In this document: piece after piece, positions 53,351 to 62,651 of the stretch
Layout: every line of letters begins with the position of its first letter
How positions within the stretch are numbered: position 1 is the stretch's first letter
Origin: Pseudomonadota bacterium
GTDB taxonomy: Bacteria > Pseudomonadota > Gammaproteobacteria > UBA9214
Reading direction: 5' to 3'
Length of the DNA stretch: 64,000 nt
Assembly (NCBI GenBank): GCA_041395565.1
Contig: JAWLAI010000006.1
Location: 248,001 to 312,000, forward strand
The notes under the pieces: generated by a model
What the model was told of the DNA's origin: nothing
Databases searched by the model: none
The model's input: the letters and a program-made list of their open reading frames with translations, nothing else
Translations under genes and position numbers: made by a program

Positions 53351-54307
53351 CTACTTCCGGCTGATCCAGGCCCCTTTCAACCCGTACTGGGCGTCGATCT
53401 CTCTGGCGTAGCGCCTGGCGTCCGTACTGCTGGCGAATCCCGGCACCCGCAGCCGGTAGATTTGGCCACCATCGATCTTCACGACCTGGCGCTCGACGGA
53501 GATTCCCTGGTTCCTGAGTCTGTCGGCCAGGGCGGCAGTCGATTGCTCGTTCGCGAACGCGGCGACATTGACAACCCATTCCTCACCAGCCTGCCCTCCC
53601 CCGTTCACCGCCTGTTGCACGGGTGATACGTGTTGCGCGGAAATCTGCGTTGTTACATCCGCCCCGGTCGCGGCACCCGCCGGCATGGCAGCAGCAGCCG
53701 TGGCCGGTTGCGCAGGGCTGACTGCCGCTTGCGCATCATTTGGATTTGCCTGAGGCTGCAGTCGCGCCTCGAGCGCCGCCAAGGCGGCCTGTTGCTCATG
53801 ACGCAGGTCTGCAAGCATTGCCTCTGTTACCGCCCGGTTGTCTGCGACAGTGGCGCCCAGTAGCTCCATTTCTGCAGTCAACTGCGCCAGGCGCGCCTGT
53901 ACTGTCTGCTCCCCGGTCACCACTCGCGGCACGCCCGCTGTAACAACCCCTGCGCCGGTGCTATCCGCTTGCGTGGCCTTGCCGGATAGGTTGGCCAGGG
54001 GCTGCCTGCCCGCGCCGCTGCCCTTGGCGTCGTCAGATGACCCGGTATAGCTGCCGGCGAAATACACCACGCCCATGACCAGTAGCAGCGGAAGTACCAA
54101 GCCGAACGCACGGTTGCGCGGCAGCAGGGTAAGCAGCTGCGCCGACAGCGCCTGCAACTCGTCCCTGAAGGCAGGTGCCCTGGGAGGATCCTCCGGCACG
54201 GCGTAGGAATCTTCCGGGACCTGGGGCGGCTTGCGGGTAGCAGCTCCGGGCGGTCCTTCGTCGCGAATCCTGGTGATGATACTGCTGAGGTTTCTGTTGC
54301 TGTCCAT
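53351..54307 (-). CDS. SPOR-domain membrane protein
   Basis: The 318-residue protein has a cytoplasmic N-terminus (MDSNRNLSSIITRIRDEGPPG) and one membrane helix at about 69-89 (FGLVLPLLLVMGVVYFAGSY). A coiled-coil-prone region follows. The C-terminal SPOR domain at about 240-318 (WVVNVAAFANEQSTAALADRL and IYRLRVPGFASSTDARRYAREID) binds denuded peptidoglycan. It may act at the division or flagellar pole. The ATG at 54307 is preferred to 54346. Confidence 0.85.
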   Translation of the reverse strand: MDSNRNLSSIITRIRDEGPPGAATRKPPQVPEDSYAVPEDPPRAPAFRDELQALSAQLLTLLPRNRAFGLVLPLLLVMGVVYFAGSYTGSSDDAKGSGAGRQPLANLSGKATQADSTGAGVVTAGVPRVVTGEQTVQARLAQLTAEMELLGATVADNRAVTEAMLADLRHEQQAALAALEARLQPQANPNDAQAAVSPAQPATAAAAMPAGAATGADVTTQISAQHVSPVQQAVNGGGQAGEEWVVNVAAFANEQSTAALADRLRNQGISVERQVVKIDGGQIYRLRVPGFASSTDARRYAREIDAQYGLKGAWISRK

Positions 54308-54516
54308 GATCGTGTCCCCGCGCTGCCTGCTCGCCCCTGGAAACAAACCAGTCGGCCGGATTCTCGCATACCACGGGCAGACAGACTACCGGTCTGTCAT
54401 CGCGCAACGACACGGCTCTGCTGCCTGCATGCAATCGTACATATCCTATGGCACCGGAACCGCACCAGCGGGCACCCGTCAGGACGAACCGCATCTGCCT
54501 GTCCGCCGGTTCCTGC

Positions 54517-54543
54517 TCAAGTCATGCGCGGGCAGGCCGATAT
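54517..54543 (+). promoter_or_regulatory. Sigma-28 promoter of the 59-residue gene
   Basis: TCAAG at 54517-54521, then GCCGATAT at 54536-54543, 15 bases after TCAA. It shares the TCAAG form with the site at 35972-35998 and the -10 box with 50461-50487. The start site would be near 54550, ten bases before a strong ribosome binding site. Confidence 0.7.
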
Positions 54544-54573
54544 ATCCGGTGGCAGAACAGGAGGTGATCGAAA

Positions 54574-54753
54574 ATGGCGGATTTCGACAGAATCACTTCG
54601 CTTCCCCCGATACCGCATGAGCTACCGCGTACCCGGCAGCTGCCGCAGCATCCACCCGCACAGAAGGAGCGGCAGGGCTCCCGTCACAGGCAGAGGCACG
54701 ATGACCGCGCCAGCGATAGCGGAAACCGGCCCCATATCGACGACTATGCCTGA
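54574..54753 (+). CDS. Small basic flagellar-regulon protein (59 residues)
   Basis: The ATG at 54574 follows AGGAGGTGATC (54560-54570), an almost perfect match to the 16S rRNA tail. The product begins MADFDRITSLPPIPHELPRTRQL, is rich in Arg, His and Gln, and ends NRPHIDDYA. The acidic HIDDYA end is notable. The gene is too short for usual gene calling and has its own sigma-28 promoter at 54517-54543. It lies opposite to the SPOR and flhG genes. The function is unknown. Confidence 0.75.
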   Translation: MADFDRITSLPPIPHELPRTRQLPQHPPAQKERQGSRHRQRHDDRASDSGNRPHIDDYA

Positions 54754-54782
54754 AGCGACCCGGCAGCGGGTCGAGACGGTGC

Positions 54783-55409
54783 TCAATCCAGTGCATCAAC
54801 CCTGACCAGCAGGCGAAAATACCGCGGGTCACCGCGCTGCGTCTGAACCTGGCGTATTCCAGCCAACGCAGGCGGCAGCAGCAGGTTGCCACCCGCATCC
54901 AGCCATTGCCCGATACCGCCATGCAGGACGGTTGCCAGACCGGCACCCCCCAGCGCTGATGCGCCCTGGCTGAACTGCGCCATGTGCACTACCACCTGGT
55001 CACCGCGGCGGTGCACCTGCAGCAGTAGGCCACGCTCGTGTGTGACAGGCGACGCGCTGACGACGGCGGCTGGCCCGTGCCTGCTGTACCCCAGCCAGGG
55101 CACGTGCTGAGCGGGCGCCGAGTCGCCGGCTGAGACGAGCGCGGTTTGCCCTGCCTCGAGCACGACCTGCCAGCTGTTACCATTGTTCCTGCGGGTCGCC
55201 GCACGGCGGCTTCGCTCCGCCCCAAGTACCGTCCGCCGCCGCCCCAGCAGCTCCCGCACTTCCGTAGGATCGGTGCTGCGCAGCACCGTCACCCGCAGCT
55301 GCGCAGGCGGCGCGCCAGTGACGGGCATTGCCGGGACTGCCGCGCAAAATAGTGCGGCCACACAGACAACAAGCCTGGCCCGCACCTGCAGCCGCCTCAG
55401 CTGAGACAT
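54783..55409 (-). CDS. Secreted protein of unknown function, coupled to flhG
   Basis: The 208-residue precursor has a signal peptide (LRRLQVRARLVVCVAALFCAAVPAMP). The mature domain is beta-rich (PAQLRVTVLRSTDPTEVRELLGRR, NSWQVVLEAGQTALVSAGDSAPAQHVPW, YFRLLVRVDALD). It has no motif that I recognise. The ATG overlaps the last 13 bases of flhG, so translation is coupled. The position after FlhG usually holds fliA in related genomes, but this is not FliA. Confidence 0.7.
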   Translation of the reverse strand: MSQLRRLQVRARLVVCVAALFCAAVPAMPVTGAPPAQLRVTVLRSTDPTEVRELLGRRRTVLGAERSRRAATRRNNGNSWQVVLEAGQTALVSAGDSAPAQHVPWLGYSRHGPAAVVSASPVTHERGLLLQVHRRGDQVVVHMAQFSQGASALGGAGLATVLHGGIGQWLDAGGNLLLPPALAGIRQVQTQRGDPRYFRLLVRVDALD

Positions 55410-56293
55410 TCTCCGGCCAGGGTTTCAGCGCGGATGAGTCGCTCAACGAAAAATTCCAGCCCCCCGGTCGCCTGCTGGGGCGCAGGCCAGCGCTCGGTAC
55501 GGTCTGCCATCTTTCTGAACGCCAGCGCGGAGCGACTGCGCGGATAGGCCTCGACCACCGCCACTTGCCGCTGTACCGACTTGCGCAAATAGTCATCGTA
55601 GGGGATCGCGCCCATGTAGCCCAATGTCACGTCGAGAAATCGCTGCGCCACCCGTGCCAGCTTGTCGAACAGCTGCCTGCCTTCATGCGCGCTCCCTGTC
55701 ATGTTGGTGAGCACATGGAACCGATCGACGCCATGATAGCGATTGAGCACCTTGATGAGCGCATAGGCATCGGTAAGCGACGCCGGATCGTCACACACCA
55801 CCACGACAACTTCATGTGCCGCGCGGCTGAACGTCACCACGCTGTCGGACAGTCCCGCCGCGATATCCACGATCATCACGTCGACATCATCCTGCAACTC
55901 GCTGAATGCCCGAATCAGACCGCCCTGCTCTGCGGTAGTCAGGTTGAGCATGCGCTTGGCACCGGATGCAGAGGGTACGATGCGAAGCCCCGCCGGCCCA
56001 TCCACGATGACGTCGTCGAGACTGACATCACCTGCAATGACATGGGACAGATTGCGCCGCACATTCAGACCGAGCAGGACATCGACATTGGCCAGACCGA
56101 GATCCGCGTCCAGCAGCATGACCTTCCTGCCCTGCTGCGCCATGGAGACGGCCAGGTTGATGGAGATACTGGTCTTCCCCACCCCACCCTTGCCGCTAGC
56201 CACGGCTATGACCTTGACCGGCCGCGACAGCGCGGCCATTCTGCGCAGGCCAGCCGCCTGATCCACGCGCTCCTCAGGCAGTTGCGTGTACAT
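55397..56293 (-). CDS. flhG: Flagellar number regulator FlhG (FleN), MinD-like ATPase
   Basis: FlhG limits flagellar number and stimulates FlhF GTPase activity. From the ATG at 56293 the protein has 298 residues. It has the activation helix DQAAGLRRM at 11-19 (DQAxxLR motif), the deviant Walker A GKGGVGKT at 34-41 and LLDADLGLANVDVLLG. IVDIAAGLSDSVVTF and VVVVCDDPASLTDAYALIKVL follow. It overlaps the flhF end by 20 bases. A longer frame to 56380 is not supported. Confidence 0.93.
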   Translation of the reverse strand: MYTQLPEERVDQAAGLRRMAALSRPVKVIAVASGKGGVGKTSISINLAVSMAQQGRKVMLLDADLGLANVDVLLGLNVRRNLSHVIAGDVSLDDVIVDGPAGLRIVPSASGAKRMLNLTTAEQGGLIRAFSELQDDVDVMIVDIAAGLSDSVVTFSRAAHEVVVVVCDDPASLTDAYALIKVLNRYHGVDRFHVLTNMTGSAHEGRQLFDKLARVAQRFLDVTLGYMGAIPYDDYLRKSVQRQVAVVEAYPRSRSALAFRKMADRTERWPAPQQATGGLEFFVERLIRAETLAGECLS

Positions 56294-57497
56294 GCGCTCT
56301 GGCCTCCCTGTCGCCGAGGGCATGCAGCCATGCCTCATCCGATTGCATTGGTATCCCCCGCTCGGCGAGCAGCACGGCATGCGCTGTCAGCTGGCGGGCG
56401 CGAGCCGGGTGAAAGTCATCCGGCACGCACTGGCCATCGCCGGTATATGCGAGCGGAAGACCATGCTTGATCAGTACCGACAACGCTCCCCCGAGGCTCG
56501 TCGCCTCGTCCACCTTCGTCAGGATGCACCGGTCCGGCGCCAGGGCTGCGAACGATTGCATCACGTCATCATTAACTGACAGCTGGGCGTTGGCGGCAAG
56601 CACGAGATAACGCCGGATTCCGCTGGGAACGGCCTTGAGCATGGCAAATTTTTCCAGCAGGTCGGCATCGCGCTGACTGGCGCCGGCAGTATCGATCAGG
56701 ATCAGCTTGCGGTCACCCATCTGGTTGAGAATGACCCGCAGTTCCTCTTCATCGCCGGCGATGAAGACCGGAACGCCCAGCAGCTTGCCGTACGTGCGCA
56801 GCTGGTCATGCGCACCGATCCGATAATGGTCCATTGTGACCAGCGCCACGTGCCGCCGGCCGTGCCGCAGTGCGAAGCGCGCCGCCATTTTCGCGATGGT
56901 GGTGGTCTTGCCTACACCGGTGGGACCGATCAAGGCCACCACACCACCGGCCTCCATCAGGTCGTCCCCGGCGATGGGCAGCAGGCTTTCCAGTTCCGAG
57001 AGCGCGATCTGCCAGCCGGCGTCGGTATCGTCAATACCCAAGACCCGGTCGGCGATGCGGTTGACAATCACGGGATGCAGCCGCACCCGCTCCAGCCGCG
57101 CAATGACATCCGCGCGCACCGGCTCGCGCCGGCGCATGGCATCCCAGCCGAGCTGCGCCAGCGGAACTTCCAGCATACTGCGCAGCGCACGGATTTCATC
57201 CTGCATGCCGCTGATGACCTGCAGATCGACCGCCGGCGATGAAATCTCGCGGTGTGCCAGCGCAACCGGCTGTTCCTGGTCCGGCGCTGTGGCCGGCGTT
57301 TCCGGCGCAACCGCTGCAGCGACCGGCGCTGCCACGGGCACATCGCGCAGGTCCTCTTCATAGTCCACGGCGGCAATGATCTCGACGCCATCCTCGGTCT
57401 TGCGACTCGACAGGATCAAGGCATCGGGACCCAGCTCGTCGCTGACCCGCTGCATTGCGTGACGCATCTCCGCTGCGCTGAAACGCTTCATTTTCAT
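56274..57497 (-). CDS. flhF: Flagellar placement GTPase FlhF
   Basis: FlhF is an SRP-type GTPase that marks the pole for flagellar assembly. The 407-residue protein has the N-terminal MKMKRFSAAEMRHAMQRVSDELGPDALILSSRK and a variable middle (55-90). The G domain has GPTGVGKTTTIAKMA (191-205), DTAGASQRD and LTKVDEATSLGG. The C-terminus is HALGDREARAHVHATA. It lies between flhA and flhG. Confidence 0.94.
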   Translation of the reverse strand: MKMKRFSAAEMRHAMQRVSDELGPDALILSSRKTEDGVEIIAAVDYEEDLRDVPVAAPVAAAVAPETPATAPDQEQPVALAHREISSPAVDLQVISGMQDEIRALRSMLEVPLAQLGWDAMRRREPVRADVIARLERVRLHPVIVNRIADRVLGIDDTDAGWQIALSELESLLPIAGDDLMEAGGVVALIGPTGVGKTTTIAKMAARFALRHGRRHVALVTMDHYRIGAHDQLRTYGKLLGVPVFIAGDEEELRVILNQMGDRKLILIDTAGASQRDADLLEKFAMLKAVPSGIRRYLVLAANAQLSVNDDVMQSFAALAPDRCILTKVDEATSLGGALSVLIKHGLPLAYTGDGQCVPDDFHPARARQLTAHAVLLAERGIPMQSDEAWLHALGDREARAHVHATA

Positions 57498-57539
57498 GTC
57501 AGCTACCTCCGTGTAACCTGCCTGTCACTGCACGTCTGC

Positions 57540-59642
57540 TCATCCGGCCATGGCATACGACTCGCCGCCGATGGTGCCAACCACCCGCACCTGGCGGTTG
57601 TCGGGCACCTCGTTATAGGACAGCACCTGCAAACCGTGTACCGCGCCGCGGATGAAGCGCGCCAGCCACTGCCGCAATGCCGGCGCCACCAGCAGCACCG
57701 CGGGCTCGCCGTTCAGTTCGCGCTGCCGGGTGTTTTCCGCCAGCGCCCGCAGCATGCCGTCGGCCAGCCCCGGCTCCAGGCCCGGACCGCCTTCGTGCGC
57801 ACCCTGCATAGACTGAAGCAACAACTGTTCCAACTTCGGATCCAGCGCCATCGCAGGCAGCGTTTCTTCCATGCCATTGATTTTCTGATAAATCATACGC
57901 GACAACATCACTCGCACCGCCGCTGTCAGCACGTCGGGATCCTGACTGCGCACGCCAGCCTCCGCCAGGGTTTCGGCGATGGTGCGCATGTCGCGGATCG
58001 GCACACCCTCCTCGAGCAGGTTTTGCAGCACCTTCACCACCACCCCGAGCGACAGCGTCTTCGGGACCAGCGTCTCGACCAGTTTCGGTGAGCTCTTCGC
58101 CAGCATGTCGAGCAGTTGCTGGGTGGCCTCGTGCCCGAGCAATTCGTGAGCCTGCTGCTGCAGGAGGTGACTGAGATGCGTGGCCACGACCGTGCTCGCA
58201 TCGACCACGGTGTAGCCGAGCCGCTGCGCCTCGTCGCGCTGACCGGTATCGATCCAAACCGCTTCCAGCCCGAATGCCGGATCGCGGGTTTCGACACCCT
58301 TGAGCTTGCCGAAGACCTTGCCGGGATTGATTGCCAATTCCTTGTCGGGATAGACCTCCGCCTGCCCGACCGGAACGCCCATCAGGGTGATCCGGTAACC
58401 GCCCGGCGCCAGATCGAGGTTGTCACGGATATGCACCGGATCAATGAGGAACCCGAGTTCCTGCGACAGTTTCTTGCGCACGCCCTTGATACGGGCCATC
58501 AGCTGCCCGCCCTGATTGCGATCTACCAGCGGTATCAGGCGGTACCCCACCTCGAGCCCGACAACATCGACCGGCTGCACGTCGTCCCAGCTGAGATCGG
58601 CATTCTGCGGTTCTGGTGGCGGCGCTTCGCGCGCTTTGGCGGCATGCTGCGCCGCGGCTTGCTTCTGCTTCATGATCAGCCGCGCCAACGCCCCGAGTAT
58701 GGAGGCGATGGTGATGAAGACCAGGTTGGGCATGCCGGGGACGATGCCGAGGACCCCGACGATGGCGGCGGCGATCAGCAGGGCGCGCGGGTGGCTCAGC
58801 AGCTGCCGGACAAACTGCTGGCCCATGTCCTGTGAAGCGGACACGCGGGTCACCATGATCGCAGCGGCGGTTGACAGCACCAGCGAGGGAATCTGCGCCA
58901 CCAGGCCGTCACCGATGGTGAGCAGGATGTAGTTCTGTGCCGCATCGCCCAGCGAAAGATCGTGCTGCAGCATGCCGACGGCGAAGCCGCCGATGATATT
59001 GATGAACAGGATCAGCATGCCGGCCACGGCATCGCCACGCACGAACTTGCTGGCACCGTCCATCGCCCCGTAGAAATCCGCCTCGCTGGCGATCTCCTCG
59101 CGGCGTGCACGCGCCTCCTCCTGGGAAATCAGGCCGGCATTGAGATCGGCGTCCACCGCCATCTGCTTGCCCGGCATCGCGTCGAGGGTAAAGCGTGCGC
59201 TGACCTCGGAAATGCGGCCGGCACCCTTGGTCACCACGACAAAGTTGATGATCATGAGAATGGCGAACACGATGAGGCCCACGGCGTAGTTGCCTCCCAC
59301 CACGAACTCGCCGAATGCCTCGATGACATGGCCGGCGGCTGCGGTACCCTCGTGTCCGTTCAGCATGATGACGCGAGTGGAGGCGACGTTGAGCGCCAGT
59401 CGCAGCAGTGTTGCAATGAGCAGGACTGTCGGAAACACCGCGAACTCCAGCGGCTTGATCGTGTATACCGCGACCAGCAGCACGATCAGGCTGAGTGCGA
59501 TATTGAAGGTGAACACGAGATCGAGAATCATTGGCGGCAACGGCAGGACCATCATGCCGAGCAGCAATACGAGAAGGACGGGGGTACCGAGCCCGACCAG
59601 CATGCGCGGGCTGAATGACGGGAAACCGCTGTTATTCGCCAT
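57540..59642 (-). CDS. flhA: Flagellar export gate protein FlhA
   Basis: FlhA is the large export gate protein. The 700-residue protein has a hydrophobic N-terminal half with DLVFTFNIALSLIVLLVAVY and VTKGAGRISEVSARFTLDAMPGKQMAVDADLNAG, the FHIPEP signature. The cytoplasmic half ends VVGTIGGESYAMAG. It starts 20 bases after the flhB stop. The length is standard. Confidence 0.96.
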   Translation of the reverse strand: MANNSGFPSFSPRMLVGLGTPVLLVLLLGMMVLPLPPMILDLVFTFNIALSLIVLLVAVYTIKPLEFAVFPTVLLIATLLRLALNVASTRVIMLNGHEGTAAAGHVIEAFGEFVVGGNYAVGLIVFAILMIINFVVVTKGAGRISEVSARFTLDAMPGKQMAVDADLNAGLISQEEARARREEIASEADFYGAMDGASKFVRGDAVAGMLILFINIIGGFAVGMLQHDLSLGDAAQNYILLTIGDGLVAQIPSLVLSTAAAIMVTRVSASQDMGQQFVRQLLSHPRALLIAAAIVGVLGIVPGMPNLVFITIASILGALARLIMKQKQAAAQHAAKAREAPPPEPQNADLSWDDVQPVDVVGLEVGYRLIPLVDRNQGGQLMARIKGVRKKLSQELGFLIDPVHIRDNLDLAPGGYRITLMGVPVGQAEVYPDKELAINPGKVFGKLKGVETRDPAFGLEAVWIDTGQRDEAQRLGYTVVDASTVVATHLSHLLQQQAHELLGHEATQQLLDMLAKSSPKLVETLVPKTLSLGVVVKVLQNLLEEGVPIRDMRTIAETLAEAGVRSQDPDVLTAAVRVMLSRMIYQKINGMEETLPAMALDPKLEQLLLQSMQGAHEGGPGLEPGLADGMLRALAENTRQRELNGEPAVLLVAPALRQWLARFIRGAVHGLQVLSYNEVPDNRQVRVVGTIGGESYAMAG

Positions 59643-59662
59643 AGATCACCTGTCTGTAGTCA

Positions 59663-60796
59663 CTATGCATCCCGGCGCAGTTCCGGCGGGATCGGGAACT
59701 CGTTCGGCACCGCCGGCGCCGGCACGTGGGTTTTACGCACTGCGCGCAGCTGGTAAACATAGGCGAGCAGCTGCGCAACTGCGATATACAGCCCCGCGGG
59801 AATCTCCTCACCGATGTCGGTACTGAAGTACAGCGCACGTGCCAGTGGCGGCGCCTCGACGATGGTGACATCGCTGGCGACAGCGATCCTGCGGATTTCG
59901 GCTGCAATCAGATCCGCGCCTGATGCCACCACCTTGGGCGCGCCCATCTTGTCCTGGTCGTAGCGCAGCGCCACAGCGTAATGGGACGGGTTGGTAACCA
60001 CGACATCCGCGGTCGGTACATCCTGCATCATGCGCTGCTGGGCCATGCGCCGCTGCACGGCGCGGACGCGGCCCTTGAGTTCCGGACTACCCTCGGTCTG
60101 CTTGGCCTCGTCCTTGACTTCCTGCTTCGTCATCTTCAACTTGTTCGAGTGATCCCAGAGCTGGAACGGCACATCCACCGCCGCTATCAGGATCAGCACC
60201 GAGCTCATCCCCACGAAAGACCAGCCAATGACATGCGCAGCGTGCTGCAGACCCGCCTCGAGCGGCTCGGACCCCAGCATGAAGAGTTCACCGGCACGTT
60301 GCCGGAGCAGGAAATAGCAGACCACGGCGACGACCAGGAATTTCGCGAATGATTTAAGCGCCTCGACCGGCGCACGCAGTGAAAAGATCCGACCCAACCC
60401 CTTGACGGGATCGAGCTTCCCGAAATTCAGCGCCAGCGCCTTGGGACTGAAGGACCAGCCGCCCAGCGACATGGGCGCGAACAATGCGACCAAGAACAAC
60501 AGCAGCAGGAACGGCAGGAAGGCCGTCAGCACCTCGACCAGCACCTCCCCAAGAAACGGCTGCAGGAAGGCAGGGTCGAGCAGGCTGTCCCGGGGGCGGG
60601 TCAGGGCCGCGGTCATCTGGCGTGCGAGCCCCTCGGCCATCGCGCTGCCGAAGGCGAGCAGCCCGCCTGATGCGGCCAACATCAGCAGAACCGTATTGAG
60701 GTCACGCGAACGCGGAATATCACCCCGTTCGCGCGCTTCCTGGATGCGCTTGGGGGATGCGCGTTCTGTGCGCTCCATGCCGCTCTGTTCAGCCAT
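59663..60796 (-). CDS. flhB: Flagellar export switch protein FlhB
   Basis: FlhB switches export from hook to filament substrates. The 377-residue protein has four helices and a cytoplasmic tail. The self-cleaving NPxH motif is present as NPSH at 269-272, in VVTNPSHYAVALRYD. The usual form is NPTH, so the third residue is conservatively replaced. The N-terminus is MAEQSGMERTERASPKRIQEARERGDIPRSRDL. Confidence 0.95.
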   Translation of the reverse strand: MAEQSGMERTERASPKRIQEARERGDIPRSRDLNTVLLMLAASGGLLAFGSAMAEGLARQMTAALTRPRDSLLDPAFLQPFLGEVLVEVLTAFLPFLLLLFLVALFAPMSLGGWSFSPKALALNFGKLDPVKGLGRIFSLRAPVEALKSFAKFLVVAVVCYFLLRQRAGELFMLGSEPLEAGLQHAAHVIGWSFVGMSSVLILIAAVDVPFQLWDHSNKLKMTKQEVKDEAKQTEGSPELKGRVRAVQRRMAQQRMMQDVPTADVVVTNPSHYAVALRYDQDKMGAPKVVASGADLIAAEIRRIAVASDVTIVEAPPLARALYFSTDIGEEIPAGLYIAVAQLLAYVYQLRAVRKTHVPAPAVPNEFPIPPELRRDA

Positions 60797-60799
60797 CCG

Positions 60800-61582
60800 T
60801 CACCCGCCACTCAGCAGTGTGCCCAGCATCTCGAATGCCGCCTGCACGAGATGCGAAACATGCGGCGTGATGCCCGGCAGGCTCACCATGATCACGATAA
60901 AGCCGGCGCCCATCATGACCGGAAAGCCCACACCGAAGATGTTCAGCTGCGGCGCCGCACGGCTCATCACACCGAAGGCGAGGTTGATCAGCAACAGGGA
61001 GGCGATCCCGGTGAGCGCGATCAGTACCGCACCGGCGAACATCCGTCCGCCCCAGCTGACGATGTCCCAAAGCCCGTTCTCGGACAGGCCATGGACGCCC
61101 ACAGGGAGGGTCTGAAAACTGTCGACGAGCAGCTGGATCAGCAACAGGTGGCCGTCCAGCGCAAGAAAGATGAGTGTCGCCAGTGTAAGGTAATACTGCG
61201 CGATCACCGGCACCGTCACGCCATTCTGGGGATCGACGGCGTTGGCAAAACCTAGCCCCATACTCATCGCGATCGATTGCGCCCCGATCACGATCGCCGC
61301 AAAGGCCAATTGCAGGGTAAACCCCATGGCCAGACCGATCAGTATCTGCTGCGCGCTGACCAGCAGGCCCGTCGCACCGAGCGGATCGATTGCCCGCGCG
61401 TCCGAGGCCACCAGCGGCGCCATCATCAGCGCCAGCACCAACGCCAGCACCAGCCGCACGCGTACCGGCACCATCCGCGCTCCGAATACGGGCGCTGCCA
61501 CCAGCATCGCGCCGATGCGCATGAATGGCCACAGGAACGCGGCTACCCAGGCATGCAATTGCAGGCTGCTGATCGTTAACAT
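60800..61582 (-). CDS. fliR: Flagellar export protein FliR
   Basis: FliR forms part of the export gate core with FliP and FliQ. The 260-residue protein is highly hydrophobic, with the N-terminal MLTISSLQLHAWVAAFLWPFMRIGAML and the typical GxxxGF segment PVMMGAGFIVIMVSLPG near the end. Its start is 12 bases after the fliQ stop, and flhB follows after 3 bases. Confidence 0.94.
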   Translation of the reverse strand: MLTISSLQLHAWVAAFLWPFMRIGAMLVAAPVFGARMVPVRVRLVLALVLALMMAPLVASDARAIDPLGATGLLVSAQQILIGLAMGFTLQLAFAAIVIGAQSIAMSMGLGFANAVDPQNGVTVPVIAQYYLTLATLIFLALDGHLLLIQLLVDSFQTLPVGVHGLSENGLWDIVSWGGRMFAGAVLIALTGIASLLLINLAFGVMSRAAPQLNIFGVGFPVMMGAGFIVIMVSLPGITPHVSHLVQAAFEMLGTLLSGG

Positions 61583-61594
61583 GTCGCATCCACG

Positions 61595-61864
61595 CTAGCC
61601 GATCAGCGCCGGAATGTTCTCGAACAGGCGGCGCGTGAAATCCACCACGAGATTGATCATCCAGGCACCGGCAAGCAGCAGCATCAGGGCGATCATGGCG
61701 AGCTTGGGGATGAAGCTGAGCGTCATTTCCTGGATCTGGGTGGCCGCCTGGAACATACCGACCAGCAAGCCGACCGCCAGTGCCGCACCCAGTATGGGCG
61801 CTGACATGAGCACGGTGATCTTGATGGCTTCCTGTCCGAGCAGGATAACGCTTTCCGGTGTCAT
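61595..61864 (-). CDS. fliQ: Flagellar export protein FliQ
   Basis: The 89-residue protein has two membrane helices and the family core MTPESVILLGQEAIKITVLMSAPILGAALAVGLLVGMFQAATQIQEMTLSFIPKLA. The size is the normal one. It precedes fliR in the operon. Confidence 0.95.
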   Translation of the reverse strand: MTPESVILLGQEAIKITVLMSAPILGAALAVGLLVGMFQAATQIQEMTLSFIPKLAMIALMLLLAGAWMINLVVDFTRRLFENIPALIG

Positions 61865-61904
61865 GGCAGTTTCCTCCGTGAAACTTCGCCTGGCCCTGTG
61901 CGGC

Positions 61905-62651
61905 CTAGATGTAGAAGCTCGATGCCAGCGTGCCCATGATCAACGACCAGCCATCCACCAGCACGAACAGCATGAGCTTGAACGGCAGCGAGATGATCAT
62001 GGGAGACAGCATCATCATACCCATCGACATCAGCACGCTGGCCACCACGAGATCGATAACCAGGAACGGAATCAGCACCAGGAAACCGATCTGGAAGGCT
62101 GTCTTCAGCTCGCTCGTTACATAGGCCGGAACCAGCAGCGCAAACGGCACCGTCTCCCGCGACGCCAGCGCATCGTCCCCGTAATGCGCGATGTCGGCGA
62201 ACATGCCGAGGTCGGTCTCCCGCGTCTGATCCAGCATGAATGTGCGCAGCGGGGCCGCACTCTGCTCCAGCGCCTGCTCGGCGCTGATCTGCTCATCCAG
62301 ATACGGCTTCACCCCGTCGCTGTAGATCTTGTTGAAAACCGGCGACATCACAAACAGGGTGAGGAAGAGTGACAATCCGATCAGGATCTGGTTGGACGGC
62401 GTCTGCGCCGTACCCAGCGCCTGGCGCAGGATTGCAAGCACGATGACGATGCGCGTGAACGATGTCATCGAGATCAGCGCGGCTGGCAGCAGCGACAGCG
62501 CCGTCATCATCGCCAGCACCTGGATGCTCAGGGTCCAGGTTTCCCCGCCGTTGCCTGCCGGCGCGACGGTCACGGCTGCCAGCCCCGGCGCGCCGGCGGC
62601 CGGCGCGAGCGGCAGCAGCATGAGCGCCGCCAGTATGAAGAACCGTTTCAT
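61905..62651 (-). CDS. fliP: Flagellar export protein FliP
   Basis: FliP forms the central export channel with FliQ and FliR. The 248-residue precursor has a signal peptide ([21 protein letters not shown]). The core contains [37 protein letters not shown] and [34 protein letters not shown]. The ATG overlaps the fliO stop by 4 bases. Confidence 0.95.
   Translation of the reverse strand: MKRFFILAALMLLPLAPAAGAPGLAAVTVAPAGNGGETWTLSIQVLAMMTALSLLPAALISMTSFTRIVIVLAILRQALGTAQTPSNQILIGLSLFLTLFVMSPVFNKIYSDGVKPYLDEQISAEQALEQSAAPLRTFMLDQTRETDLGMFADIAHYGDDALASRETVPFALLVPAYVTSELKTAFQIGFLVLIPFLVIDLVVASVLMSMGMMMLSPMIISLPFKLMLFVLVDGWSLIMGTLASSFYI

Noticed and set aside
54231..54620. A 129-codon frame opposite the start of the SPOR gene
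   Set aside because: It overlaps the SPOR gene N-terminus and the sigma-28 promoter, and has no ribosome binding site. The 59-residue frame at 54574 fits the signals better.
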